40,976 nucleotides of DNA from Nitrincola sp. A-D6 (GTDB taxonomy: Bacteria > Pseudomonadota > Gammaproteobacteria > Pseudomonadales > Balneatricaceae), in assembly GCF_000764495.1 (NCBI RefSeq), contig NZ_JRLB01000117.1:1-40976 (forward strand), given 5' to 3'. Shown here piece after piece: positions 17,153 to 26,553 of the stretch. The position numbers were made by a program, and so were the translations under genes. The stretch's first letter is position 1, and the number at the start of each line of letters is the position of its first letter. The notes below the pieces were generated by a model. The model had not been told where the DNA came from. It ran no database searches and saw only the letters and a list, made by a program, of their open reading frames with translations.

Positions 17153-19264
17153 ATGATACAAACGATTCCCAGTCCGCGTCCGGTATTCAGTCTGTTGGTG
17201 GCTGGTCATCGCCAGCAACGCCTGGAGCGCAACTGGTTAAAATCAGAATCTGTCGCCCTGGATACAGAGTTGCTGCAGTCGTGTTTGCGGCATACGTTGT
17301 TTTCTATACGTTCGGCAGCTGCGCAAGCCTTTCATGAGGCGGCTGACGTGTACGCCCAGGAGCCCTTCAGTTATCGAATGCTGACAGGTGAGGCCTCGGG
17401 CATAGACCAAATGGCGGCACAGCAAGCGCATCCATGCGGCTATTCTCTGCAGCGTATTACGCCCACAGATACACCCAATACAGAGACTTTACCCACAGAA
17501 CCAACCGTTGTGTTAGAAATGCATTCACCGATCCCGGATCAGCCCTTGTCACAGGAGGATTACTCCTTACGTGATAATCTGGCACTGAGTTTTGCTGATC
17601 TGCTTGTTGCTGTCTGGGATAAACAGGAGCCGATGCTAATCACCAGTGGTACGGCACGGGTGATCCGCTCAGCTTTACTCAGGCGCAAGCCGGTTGTGCT
17701 GATCTGTCCGGATAGACACCAGGGTTGCCCGGTGCTGATGTTGAGTCGTCAAGCTTCACTGACAGAAGCGCACCTGCTGGAACTCGAAACCCTGAGCTGC
17801 GATAGCGAATTGCTGCTGAATTTCTTTGCACCGGTTGAGAATGAAGCGTTGCTCAGCTCGGCATTGCAAGCTTGGATGCAGGTGTTGCTGGCACCCTTTA
17901 TACCTGCAAAAAACAGTCAGTCAGTTGAAAATAAGCAACTGCAACAGATTAAGCAGCAGCAACCTGTGCTGATATATATCTATCACTGGCTGGCCTGTCT
18001 CTTTACGATAGGGCGGCATCCCCGGCCGGTATCGCTGTGCAGTTGGCTGGCAGGAGCTTATGTCTGGTTGCAGGTGATGCTTAACCCACCAGAGCGAACC
18101 CAGGAATCGCGATTACTTGAATTACTGACTCAGGAACCTCATGGCATTAGTTTGCGTGAACGTCTAATTAGCCGGTTACATCTGTTTTGTTCCGCTATTG
18201 CACGTCTTAACCTGACTGATCTGAAAGCGTCACTACGGCCTTCTGAGACGATTGCTGGCTATCATAAGGTGATACCGCAGGTTGCGATCAATAATCCTAT
18301 CAAAGAACCGGACCTGGCAGTTATATTCAATTGGGCCGATCAACAAGCCGGTGTTTTTGGGCGGCGCTACCGTGATAGCATCTGGATGACTTATTATGCG
18401 GCGGCTTTTGCGGTGTTTTGCGCTGTTGCTGGCGCTTTAGGCATCTGGCCTGCCACTTTACCCGGCTTATTGATGGTTTGGGCTGTATTTGAATTTGTTC
18501 TACTGCGCTTTATCATCGGTCATGTACTCCAGGCACGTTTCCGGGACTGGCATGGCCACTGGATGAGCTATCGCTATTTGGCCGAACAATTACGCTACTT
18601 GCGCATCGGTTACCCGTTATTAGTCATGCCTCAAGCCTTTTTGCAGCCTACGTGGAGTCCATCGGGTAAGCACAGGGAAGCACAGCTCACTAGTGCTGAA
18701 AACTGGCTACTTCAACGTACGCTAGTTGCCGAGGGATTACCGCGAAACCGCGAGGGTGCGCCACGCTATCGTTTAACCGAACACAATCCGGCGATGGTTG
18801 ACTATCTGCGCCAAGTGCTGAACGAGCATCGGCATTACTTTGCCCAGAGTCATGACAATCTTCACCGTGATCACATTTATCTGCATCGTTTGGCATTTGC
18901 ATTGTTTTTCATTACTTTTCTTGCGGTTACGTTACACTTTTTTGTGAAAATATCCTGGATTCTGATTTTTACAGCCTTTTTTCCAGCCTGGGGTGCGGCC
19001 ATACACGGTATTCTCAGCCACAATGAAGTGGTACGTATGTCGTCTCTGGCAGGTCAGGTCTGGGGAAAACTCAGTGTGCTCAGTGAGGCCTGTGACGATT
19101 TTTATCAGCGTAATGCCGGGCACCTGCCAGCCAGCGCACAGCAACAGTGGCGGCAAACTCAGGAATTGCGTGAACTGCTGGGTACCTTGACGCATATTCT
19201 CTCGGATGAGAATCAACACTGGCGATCATTGAATCGTCACAATCAGGCTGATCTGCCCGCCTGA
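17153..19264 (+). CDS. SLOG-like domain protein with SLATT-like membrane helices
   Basis: 703 residues, not identified with a named family. N-terminal part (about 10-215): Rossmann-like, with LLVAGHRQQRL, then GEASGIDQMAAQQA, SFADLLVAVWD and VVLICPDRHQGCPV, as expected of a SLOG/DprA-like nucleotide-binding domain. The middle (about 215-400) is helical. The C-terminal half has two helix pairs (about 410-455 and 597-640) bracketing WMSYRYLAEQLRYLRIGYPLL; this Y-R-x-L-A-E-x-L-R pattern is like the cytosolic helix of SLATT membrane modules. SLOG-SLATT proteins have been proposed, by comparative genomics, as nucleotide-sensing membrane effectors in conflict systems; whether this one acts so is inference. 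No nucleotide cyclase gene is near. Ribosome site AAGG lies four bases before the ATG. Confidence 0.6.
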   Translation: MIQTIPSPRPVFSLLVAGHRQQRLERNWLKSESVALDTELLQSCLRHTLFSIRSAAAQAFHEAADVYAQEPFSYRMLTGEASGIDQMAAQQAHPCGYSLQRITPTDTPNTETLPTEPTVVLEMHSPIPDQPLSQEDYSLRDNLALSFADLLVAVWDKQEPMLITSGTARVIRSALLRRKPVVLICPDRHQGCPVLMLSRQASLTEAHLLELETLSCDSELLLNFFAPVENEALLSSALQAWMQVLLAPFIPAKNSQSVENKQLQQIKQQQPVLIYIYHWLACLFTIGRHPRPVSLCSWLAGAYVWLQVMLNPPERTQESRLLELLTQEPHGISLRERLISRLHLFCSAIARLNLTDLKASLRPSETIAGYHKVIPQVAINNPIKEPDLAVIFNWADQQAGVFGRRYRDSIWMTYYAAAFAVFCAVAGALGIWPATLPGLLMVWAVFEFVLLRFIIGHVLQARFRDWHGHWMSYRYLAEQLRYLRIGYPLLVMPQAFLQPTWSPSGKHREAQLTSAENWLLQRTLVAEGLPRNREGAPRYRLTEHNPAMVDYLRQVLNEHRHYFAQSHDNLHRDHIYLHRLAFALFFITFLAVTLHFFVKISWILIFTAFFPAWGAAIHGILSHNEVVRMSSLAGQVWGKLSVLSEACDDFYQRNAGHLPASAQQQWRQTQELRELLGTLTHILSDENQHWRSLNRHNQADLPA

Positions 19265-19275
19265 TCGGTTAGCTC

Positions 19276-19293
19276 AAGCCATTTTGATGGCTT
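19276..19293. terminator. Possible hairpin between convergent genes
   Basis: AAGCCAT and ATGGCTT pair around a TTTG loop, 11 bases after the SLOG-like gene and 10 bases after the repaired transglutaminase stop. The tails are not T-rich, so it is at best a weak bidirectional terminator. Confidence 0.4.
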
Positions 19294-19303
19294 GTATTGT
19301 AAT

Positions 19304-20217
19304 TCAGAAGAGTTCCAGCAGGTGTTTGTCAGTCAGTGGCGTGACATCAACAGCAACAGATAGTCGATGTTTACCACCACCACTCATGACCCTTTTAGTG
19401 GGGTCACATCAGCAAAATCGCGCCCCCAGGCCAGGATAATATAGCGCTCATCTGCCAGTGTGCCGTTAGTGGGATCTATTTCCAGCCAGCCCCAGCCAGG
19501 AATGCCAACTGCCAGCCAGGCATGCGTGGCATCGGCGCCTTGCAGCTTGGGTTGCCCAGGGGCCGGGAGTGTTTCCATATAACCACTGATGTAGCGGGCA
19601 GGCAGGCCCAGTGATCGAAGGCAGGCAATGGCCAGATGAGCAAAGTCCTGGCACACCCCCTTGCGGCTTTTAAGTACCTCCAGTACCGGCGTGGCTATCG
19701 TGGTATGTTCCGGGTCATAGGTGAATTCGCTGAAAATCTGCTGGTTGAAGGCATATACAGCGTTTACCAGGGATACGCCGGGAGTAAAGGCCTTCCGGGC
19801 ATAGTCGGCGAGCTGCTCGTGGCAGCGAACAAAATCTGAATCCAGCATCATCAAACGGGCATCCGGCATTAATAGCTGCCTGGTGTCATGGCTGTTTGCT
19901 GAACGTAATGCTTGTACCGCTTGAGTCCAGGGAAGACCGGTATCCACCGGAGGGAGCTGGCGTGGTAGTGTGGTGATCTGGCTGGTCAGGGTTACCTCCA
20001 GGTTGGAGTGGAGCTCCTGAATAGTAAAGTAGCTGACACGGTTACCAAAAAAATCCAGACGTTCCCGGATTCTGACCGGTTGCGGATTTATCTGCAGCCG
20101 GGTATCTGCTACCTTCTGCCAGGGAAGATCACGGGGCAGTATACGCGCCTCGTTGTGGCTCAGCGTAGCATCGTTGGTATAGTCATACCGGGTTGTATGG
20201 CGTAATTGATATTTCAT
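19304..20217 (-). CDS. Transglutaminase-like protein with bacterial N-terminal domain (frame shifted near 19391)
   Basis: About 304 residues after repair. The N-terminal beta domain (MKYQLRHTTRYDYTNDATLS) precedes a transglutaminase core with Cys in RKGVCQDFAHLA, His in ATHAWLAVGIPGWGWLEIDP and Asp in the same stretch, the usual Cys-His-Asp triad. The frame as given stops at TPLKGS; one added G near 19391 gives GVMSGGGKHRLSVAVDVTPL, the normal family ending, and a stop at 19304. It follows the fused ATP-grasp/Alpha-E gene by 41 bp on the same strand. Such proteins could act as peptidases or transpeptidases on products of the ligases; substrate unknown. The protein has no signal peptide, so it should act in the cytoplasm. 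Confidence 0.9.
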
Positions 20218-20258
20218 AGGGCGAGGGCCAGAAAATCGGGGTTATGATTATAGTAAAC

Positions 20259-22868
20259 CTAAGATTGCATCGTCACTAGCTGAATAGGTGCCTCAACATG
20301 ACTGAAATGGCTGTGAGAGATTGCATTGGTCAGTTCTGATAGTGGCGCAATCAGGCTGTCCAGTAGTGATTCGAGTGCCGCTCGGGAAGCTTCGCTGTTT
20401 TCAACATCACTGAGCTGATCAATATCAACTAAATGTAGTGCACTGGTGGCCTGGATTACCAGCCGGGTTTCCTGATTACGATAAGGCGTGGAGCTGGGCT
20501 GGGGTAAGCGCTGGATCTGTCGTTCCAGGCGCTTGAGCATATAACCCACTGAGCGTGGATTGGTTTCGTCAAACAGCAGCAGATCCAGAATGGCAGACGG
20601 GTGCAGTTGCGAACGGTAGCGGCGCCTGTATACGGTGAAATTATCAGTCGTGGCCAACACCACTTCGCATAAGGGAATACCGGGCTGTCGTGCACTCAAC
20701 AGTGCCAGTTTTAGCAGTTCGAGTGTGCAGAGTACCCGCTCTATAAAACGCCCGATATCCAGGAATCGCCAGCCATAGTGGTGTGGCATGGTTTCATTGC
20801 ATAGCCCAAAAAAGGCTGCCAGATCGGTGACAACACCTTCCAGTTGCCGTTGTCCTACAATAATGCCTTGCGTGCGTGGCATATCATTAAAACGCTGGCG
20901 CAGTCCGTTGACGGTGCGCCAGGCATCGTCACCCAGGTGATCCCTGACCGCTCTGCAGTTGCGCAGAAAATGACTGAACAACCAGGGCATGCCATCAGCG
21001 TGATGTTCTTCAAACAACTCTAGCAATCGATTGCGATAGTGCAGATAGGTGTGTTTGTAGTCTGACAGCGGATGCGCCTCTGGCAGATTTGCCAGGGTGT
21101 CAGGATCTTCAGACAATTCCACTTCCAGTGCAGTGAACAGATCAGGCAACAGGCCGGAGTCTTCGGCGGTTTGATCTTCCTGCAGGAAGCGTCCGAGTGT
21201 TTCACGTAGCAGGCGTGAGCGAATGTCCAGGCGTTCGCCATAGCGCCCCATCCAGAACAGGCTGTCAGCGACCCGGCAGGGCAAGTCGGTACCGTCGCGG
21301 GTGACTACAATCGGGCCATTAGCCTGGCGCAGCATGCTGATATGTGGCTGGGGTACCGGTGCCATGACCCAGATATCCTTTACCATGTGGCTTTCCATCA
21401 GCAAGGTGCCTGGCTCTCCTATCCAGGCCAGACCACCCGGCATAATGCGGTAGAGGCGTTTGTTCGGGGAGGTAAACAGGTGATCAGGTTCGATCAGGCT
21501 GAAGAAGCGCAAGTTGATATTTTGTGCCTCGAATTGATCTGACCGGGTGTTATAAACGGGAGAGGTGGCCGCTTGCAGTTTAGCTTGGGCTACATAACGG
21601 TGTGGATTAGTCTGGATCGCCTGCAGCAATAGTGACAGGGCTTCGGATGAGAGTTTATCCGGGCGGATGAGTTTGCCAGGCTCGGTAATGTCACGGTAAA
21701 GCCACTGTTGTGGTGATGACAGCAACCTGGACAAATGAGCGGCATCACCCGCCCAGAGGGTTGGACGATTTTGTAATAGCAGCGACTCGCCCAGCAATCG
21801 CTGGCAAATCTCTTCCATATAGGCGGCCAGTGCGGGATGCTCCAGAATACCAGAGCCCAGCGCATTGGCTATTTCAACATCGCCATCGCGTGCCGCTTGC
21901 ATCAGACCAGGCACCCCCAAAAGGGAGTCACCGCGCAGCTCTAGCGGATCACACCAGGGGTCATTAATATGCCTGACGATCACATCGACCTGACGCAAGC
22001 CTCCCAGGGTACGCATAGATACATGGCCATCTCTGACAACCAGATCAGCGCCTTCAACCAGCGAAAAATTCATGTAGTTGGCCAGCCAGGCATGCTCAAA
22101 GTAGCCGGGGCTGCCGGGACCTGGCGACAGGAGAACAATGTTAGGTTGCTCACGTTGTGCGGTACAAAGCGATGCCAGGGTGCGGTGTTGTGCCTGTAAA
22201 AAACCAGCCAGGCGTTTTAACGGCGCTTCCCGGTACAAGCTGGGGAGTGCGCGCGCCAGCGTGATGCGATTTTCCAGTGCGTATCCGGCACCAGAAGGTG
22301 ATTGGGTCCAGTCACACAAAACCTGCCATTGGCCTTCGGCGTTGCGAATCAGGTCAGTACCATGAAAAATCAGCATGGGGCGCGCCTGCTTGCCAGTCGC
22401 ATTGACGACCGGTAACAAGTAGCTAGGGAAACTGTGGATTAGTTCAGGAGGAAGGAGTCCTGTCTCGATCAGTGTGCGTGGACCGTAGAGGTCCTGAGCT
22501 ATAGCTTCCAGCAGCCTTGAGCGCTGCTTTAAGCCGCGTTCAAGGTGATCCCAGGTTTCAGTGCTGATGACATAGGGCAGACTGTCCAGTTGCCATGAAC
22601 GCAATTGACCGGGTTCATCTTCATAGGTGTTGAAGGTTACACCGTTTTCATGCAGTAAATTCTGCGCTTCATCACAGCGGCTACGCAGCCCTTCACGGTC
22701 AAATTTGGATAACTCATCCAGTACGGGCTGCCAGTGCGCACGAATGCGTTGATCCGCATTAAGCAGTTCATCATATCCGGCTAATGCCTGGCCGCTATGG
22801 ATACGTTGTTCCAAATAAGCCTTCAGGCGTTGCTGCATGTCGCTGTTGAGTGAGTTCAGGTCTGACAT
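20259..22868 (-). CDS. Fused circularly permuted ATP-grasp / Alpha-E protein
   Basis: 869 residues. Residues about 60-480 are a circularly permuted type-2 ATP-grasp (COG2308/DUF404-407 type): LSPGPGSPGYFEHAWLANYM, VEGADLVVRDGHV, VDVIVRHINDPWCDPLEL, LGVPGLMQAARDGDVEIAN. Residues about 535-860 are an Alpha-E domain (COG2307/DUF403 type): RVADSLFWMGRYGERLD, LDIGRFIERVLCTLELLKL. The two are separate proteins in the divergent plus arm, so this is a fusion paralogue. The ATP-grasp is expected to form an amide or peptide-like bond at ATP cost; the Alpha-E role is unknown. In the strand matching the plus-arm segment LVVKPANESGGYGML, this copy has KLIRPDKL and no clear glycine-rich loop, so its ligase activity is less certain. 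It starts 29 bp after the DUF2126 gene stop. Confidence 0.9.
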   Translation of the reverse strand: MSDLNSLNSDMQQRLKAYLEQRIHSGQALAGYDELLNADQRIRAHWQPVLDELSKFDREGLRSRCDEAQNLLHENGVTFNTYEDEPGQLRSWQLDSLPYVISTETWDHLERGLKQRSRLLEAIAQDLYGPRTLIETGLLPPELIHSFPSYLLPVVNATGKQARPMLIFHGTDLIRNAEGQWQVLCDWTQSPSGAGYALENRITLARALPSLYREAPLKRLAGFLQAQHRTLASLCTAQREQPNIVLLSPGPGSPGYFEHAWLANYMNFSLVEGADLVVRDGHVSMRTLGGLRQVDVIVRHINDPWCDPLELRGDSLLGVPGLMQAARDGDVEIANALGSGILEHPALAAYMEEICQRLLGESLLLQNRPTLWAGDAAHLSRLLSSPQQWLYRDITEPGKLIRPDKLSSEALSLLLQAIQTNPHRYVAQAKLQAATSPVYNTRSDQFEAQNINLRFFSLIEPDHLFTSPNKRLYRIMPGGLAWIGEPGTLLMESHMVKDIWVMAPVPQPHISMLRQANGPIVVTRDGTDLPCRVADSLFWMGRYGERLDIRSRLLRETLGRFLQEDQTAEDSGLLPDLFTALEVELSEDPDTLANLPEAHPLSDYKHTYLHYRNRLLELFEEHHADGMPWLFSHFLRNCRAVRDHLGDDAWRTVNGLRQRFNDMPRTQGIIVGQRQLEGVVTDLAAFFGLCNETMPHHYGWRFLDIGRFIERVLCTLELLKLALLSARQPGIPLCEVVLATTDNFTVYRRRYRSQLHPSAILDLLLFDETNPRSVGYMLKRLERQIQRLPQPSSTPYRNQETRLVIQATSALHLVDIDQLSDVENSEASRAALESLLDSLIAPLSELTNAISHSHFSHVEAPIQLVTMQS

Positions 22869-22897
22869 AACGCCACTAGTTAGTTAAAAACGCCTTA

Positions 22898-25800
22898 TCA
22901 TATATCAGTTGCGCCGGGTTTGCTGTGGTTATAGCGCAGGTCTAGTGTATGTGGGTATTCACCGGTTACCGCTTCAGGAGGAATGCTCACTTTGCCCTGT
23001 GTATGCCCCTGTGCCCAGAAGCGCGCTAAACGCCTGGCTTCGGCCTCATTGGCATTGACGGGAAAGCTTTCATAATTGCGCCCTGCCGGATGCGAAACGT
23101 GGTAAGTACAGCCCCCCAGAGAATGCTGGTTCCAGCTATCGATCAGGTCAAATACCAAGGGAGCATGAACCGGTATCATTGGGTGCAATGCCGAAGGCGG
23201 CTGCCAGGCGCGGTAACGTACACCGGCTACGGCTTCAGAGTTAACCCCGGTGGGCTGAAGTGGAACACGTCGGCCGTTACAGGTGAGAATATGACGTGCC
23301 GGGTTAAAGCCGAAGACTTTTACCTGCAATCGCTCAACGGATGAATCAACATAACGCGCGGTGCCGCCACCACTGACCTCTTCTCCAAGTACATGCCAGG
23401 GTTCAATCGCCTGACGCAATTCGATTTTAACCTGATCATAGATAACCTCACCGTATTGCGGGAAGCGGAACTCCAGGAAGGGGGCAAACCATTCAGGATT
23501 AAAATCAAATCCATGAACGCGCAGATCATCCAGCACATCCAGCAGATCGGTCCAGAGATGGTGCGGTAGCATCCAGCGATCATGCAGTTCAGTTCCCCAG
23601 CGTACCAGTTTTTTGCGGTAAGGCTCGCGGGTGAAGCGCGCTACCAGTGCACGGATCAAGAGTTGCTGCATCAGGCTCATACGTGCATGGGGTGGCATTT
23701 CAAAACCGCGCAGTTCCAATAGACCGAGTCGCCCAGTCGGGCTGTCCGGTGAATAGAGCTTGTCGATACAGAATTCCGCACGGTGGGTATTACCGGTTAT
23801 ATCGGTGAGTAAGTTACGCAGTAGACGGTCGACTATCCAGGGTTGCGGCACTTCACCCGGAGGCATTTGCTGAAAGGCAATCTCCAGCTCATAGAGCGCA
23901 TCATGACGGGCTTCATCAATTCTGGGTGCCTGGCTGGTGGGCCCTAAGAACATACCCGCAAACAGGAAAGACAGGCTGGGATGGTGCTGCCAGTAGTTAA
24001 TCATGCTGGTGAGCAGTGCCGGCCGGCGTAAAAAAGGTGAGTCGACGGGTGTGGCGCCACCCAGGGTGACATGATTACCACCGCCCGTTCCAGTGTGACG
24101 GCCATCCAACATGAACTTTTCAGTACCCAGGCGTGCCAGTCGGGCTTCTTCATACAGGCGGTGCGTGGTATTGACCAGCTCACGCCAGGTGCGTGAAGGC
24201 ATGATGTTTACTTCGATGACACCCGGATCGGGTGTGATCATAAACTTCTCAATACGGGGGTCTGCGGGAGGTGGGTAGCCTTCTAAACAGACTGGTAATT
24301 CCAGCTCGGTGGCCGTTAGTTCTATTTGTACCAGTAGCTCCAGATAATGCTCCAGCTCAGCCAGTGGTGGCATAAATACAAACAGCTTGCCGTCACGGGG
24401 CTCGACACAGAGGCTGTATGAATGATCCGGCTTTCGTCCGTGTCGGAATGCTGCTCTTGACGTAACTGGGCTTCAGGGCGACCTGTGGTGGATTCCTGAT
24501 GTAGCCATGCGCTGTAACGGCTGGCAATTTCACCATGCAAATCGGGTAGGGGTGGCTTGACCTCAAATAAGGACGCTGGGTGATGCTGTTCTTCCTGTCC
24601 AGCCAAGGGCAGCTCACTCAGCGGCAAACGGTAGCCCATGGGGGAGTCTCCGGGAATCAGGTAGAGCTGACGGCGTCTGACCGGCCAGTCTCCGGAGCGC
24701 CAGCGATCCCGTTTAAGATCACGCCCAAGTGGCAGCGTAAAGCCAGTGATTTTATCCATGCCCTGCTCCAGCAGAGAGGCTAGTCGGCGGCGGTTTTCAT
24801 CGCTGTTGAGATCTTCTTTGCTAAGATCGATATCCACGGGTTGTTTGCGTTCCACCCATAGGTAGTAGTAAGCATCTTCATAGCAGGGAATTAAGTGCTG
24901 GTCTTTTAGTCCGAGGCGTGTTGTCAGGGTTGTGGCGAACTGTCGGGCATCCTCAGCATCCAGACGATAGTCTTTGTGGATGTCAGCCAACCAGCGATCA
25001 TCCTTCCAGATGGGTTTGCCATCCCGGCGCCAGTAACAAGCCAATGCCCAGCGGGGTAGAGATTCTCCCGGGTACCATTTGCCTTGTTGATAGTGAATCA
25101 GGCTATTGGGTGCAAAGTGTGGGCGTAATCGCTGCAATAGAATTTCAGCTAAGCGGCGCTTATTCGGACCTTGCGCGGCAATGGTCCACTCCTCTGCATC
25201 CATATCATCGATAGAGACAAAGGTGGCTCGCCGCCCATGGTTAGGCGCAGATCTTCCTGCTCAAGTACCTGGTCAACGCGCTCGCCTAGCTGATCTATGG
25301 CTTGCCATTGATCATCCGTATAGGGCTTGGTAACGCGAGGATCTTCGTGGATACGGGTGACTTGCATGGCAAAGTCAAAGGTTACCTTGCAGGGCTCCGA
25401 TGTGCCGGTGATGGGAGCTGCACTGGAAGGTGTGGGAGTGGCTGCCAGTGGGATATGCCCCTCGCCGGCGAGCATGCCTGAGGTTGGATCAAGACCTATC
25501 CACCCAGCACCAGGGATATAAACTTCGGTCCAGGCATGCAGGTCGGTAAAATCGACATCTGTTCCTGAAGGGCCATCCAGCGCTTGCAGATCTGCTTTGA
25601 GCTGAATGAGGTAGCCTGACACGAAGCGGGCAGCGAGCCCCAGGTGGCGTAACACCTGTACCATTAACCAGGCTGAATCACGGCAGGAGCCGAGCTTTTT
25701 CTGCAAGGTTTCTTCCGCACTCTGTACACCCGCTTCCATGCGCACAGTGTATTCAATATCGGCTTCGAGCTTTTGATTCAGCCCGACCAAAAAGTCCACT

Positions 25801-26222
25801 ACAGCAGTGGGTTGTGTTGATATCTGCTTGACCCATTGCATCAACAGTGGACCAGATTCTGCAATTTCGAGGTAAGGACTGAGTTCCTTGCGCAAGGTTT
25901 CAGGGTAACTGAAAGGAAACGCATCAGCGTACTCTTCCAGAAAAAAATCAAATGGATTAACGACAGTCATAGGGGCTATCAGCTCGATATCCACCTGCAT
26001 AAAACTGACTTTCTCTGGGAATACCAGCCGCGCCAAATGGTTGCCGAAGGGATCCTGCTGCCAGTTTATAAAATACTCACCCCCGGATACCTTGAGTGAA
26101 TAGGCATCGATTGGTGTGCGGCAATGAGGGGCAGGGCGCAGCCGGATCAAATGTGGTGACAGATATACCGGCTTATCAAAGTCATATCGTGTGGTGTGCT
26201 TTAGTGCAACGCGAATGGTCAT
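22898..26222 (-). CDS. Large transglutaminase-DUF2126 protein (two frame shifts)
   Basis: About 1108 residues after repair. N-terminal third: transglutaminase N-domain ([19 protein letters not shown]) and core with Cys in [16 protein letters not shown] and His/Asp in [20 protein letters not shown]. The rest is DUF2126 (COG4196 type): [53 protein letters not shown]. The frame breaks near 25224 (one base short in GAGCCACC; repaired GGEPTFVS) and near 24412 (repaired [19 protein letters not shown]). This is the first gene of the minus arm, with a sigma-54-like promoter 54-69 bp upstream. The ribosome site is weak (AGGG, 11 bases). Cytoplasmic; substrate unknown. Confidence 0.9.
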
Positions 26223-26275
26223 GATCTTTTTACCCTGCTGAACAGATAGGCTTACAGAATCTATGATGGTTTATC

Positions 26276-26291
26276 AGCAACAGATATGCCA
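26276..26291 (-). promoter_or_regulatory. Sigma-54-like promoter for the DUF2126 transglutaminase arm
   Basis: On the minus strand TGGCAT-ATCTG-TTGCT; GG and GC are exactly 10 apart as required, and only one base of TGGCAC-N5-TTGCT differs. The predicted start of transcription is near 26265, about 43 bases before the ATG. Confidence 0.65.
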
Positions 26292-26403
26292 GATATAACT
26301 TGCTTAGTCATTAATAAGCTATATGTTAAAGAATACCGGCCCTGGATCCAGCCTGGGCTGGTTAAATTAATGACTGCTAATGCCCTGTTTGATCGCATGT
26401 TGC

Positions 26404-26418
26404 GCACTATTTAAGTGC
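26404..26418. promoter_or_regulatory. NtrC-binding-like site 1
   Basis: GCACTATTTAAGTGC is a perfect GCAC-N7-GTGC match, close to the known enterobacterial NtrC site GCACTATATTGGTGC. It lies about 77 bp upstream of the plus-strand sigma-54 element and about 113 bp from the minus one. Confidence 0.7.
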
Positions 26419-26423
26419 AATTG

Positions 26424-26438
26424 GCGCTGTTTAAGTGC
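26424..26438. promoter_or_regulatory. NtrC-binding-like site 2
   Basis: GCGCTGTTTAAGTGC has one mismatch to GCAC-N7-GTGC. Its centre is 20 bp from site 1, about two helical turns, so two NtrC dimers would bind the same DNA face. Confidence 0.6.
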
Positions 26439-26494
26439 ATAACTGATTGGCTGGACCTATTCAATTCGGAGCATAAGGCCTGATAGCGCTGAAC

Positions 26495-26510
26495 TGGTAC
26501 AGCAATTGCA
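26495..26510 (+). promoter_or_regulatory. Sigma-54-like promoter for the ATP-grasp/Alpha-E arm
   Basis: TGGTAC-AGCAA-TTGCA: GG-N10-GC spacing is exact, with one mismatch to the -24 box. Predicted transcription start near 26521, 33 bases before the ATG at 26554. Confidence 0.65.
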
Positions 26511-26553
26511 AATAAAACTCTATCGGTATGATGACAACAATGGATAACACGCT

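Larger units (their letters stand above)
26223..26553. other. Divergent intergenic control region of the amidoligase locus
   Basis: 331 bp without a gene, between the two arms. It carries two outward sigma-54-like elements and two NtrC-like sites (listed separately) plus an imperfect direct repeat (GCGCACTATTTAAGTGC then GCGCTGTTTAAGTGC, 20 bp apart) that makes up the NtrC-like pair. I see no other clear sites. Confidence 0.7.

Noticed and set aside
19384-20217. Transglutaminase ending at 19384
   Set aside because: Adding one base restores the normal family C-terminus and a stop at 19304.
22898-26222. Three separate genes (two transglutaminase pieces and a DUF2126 protein)
   Set aside because: The pieces join end to end into one family-typical protein of about 1108 residues when two single bases are added.
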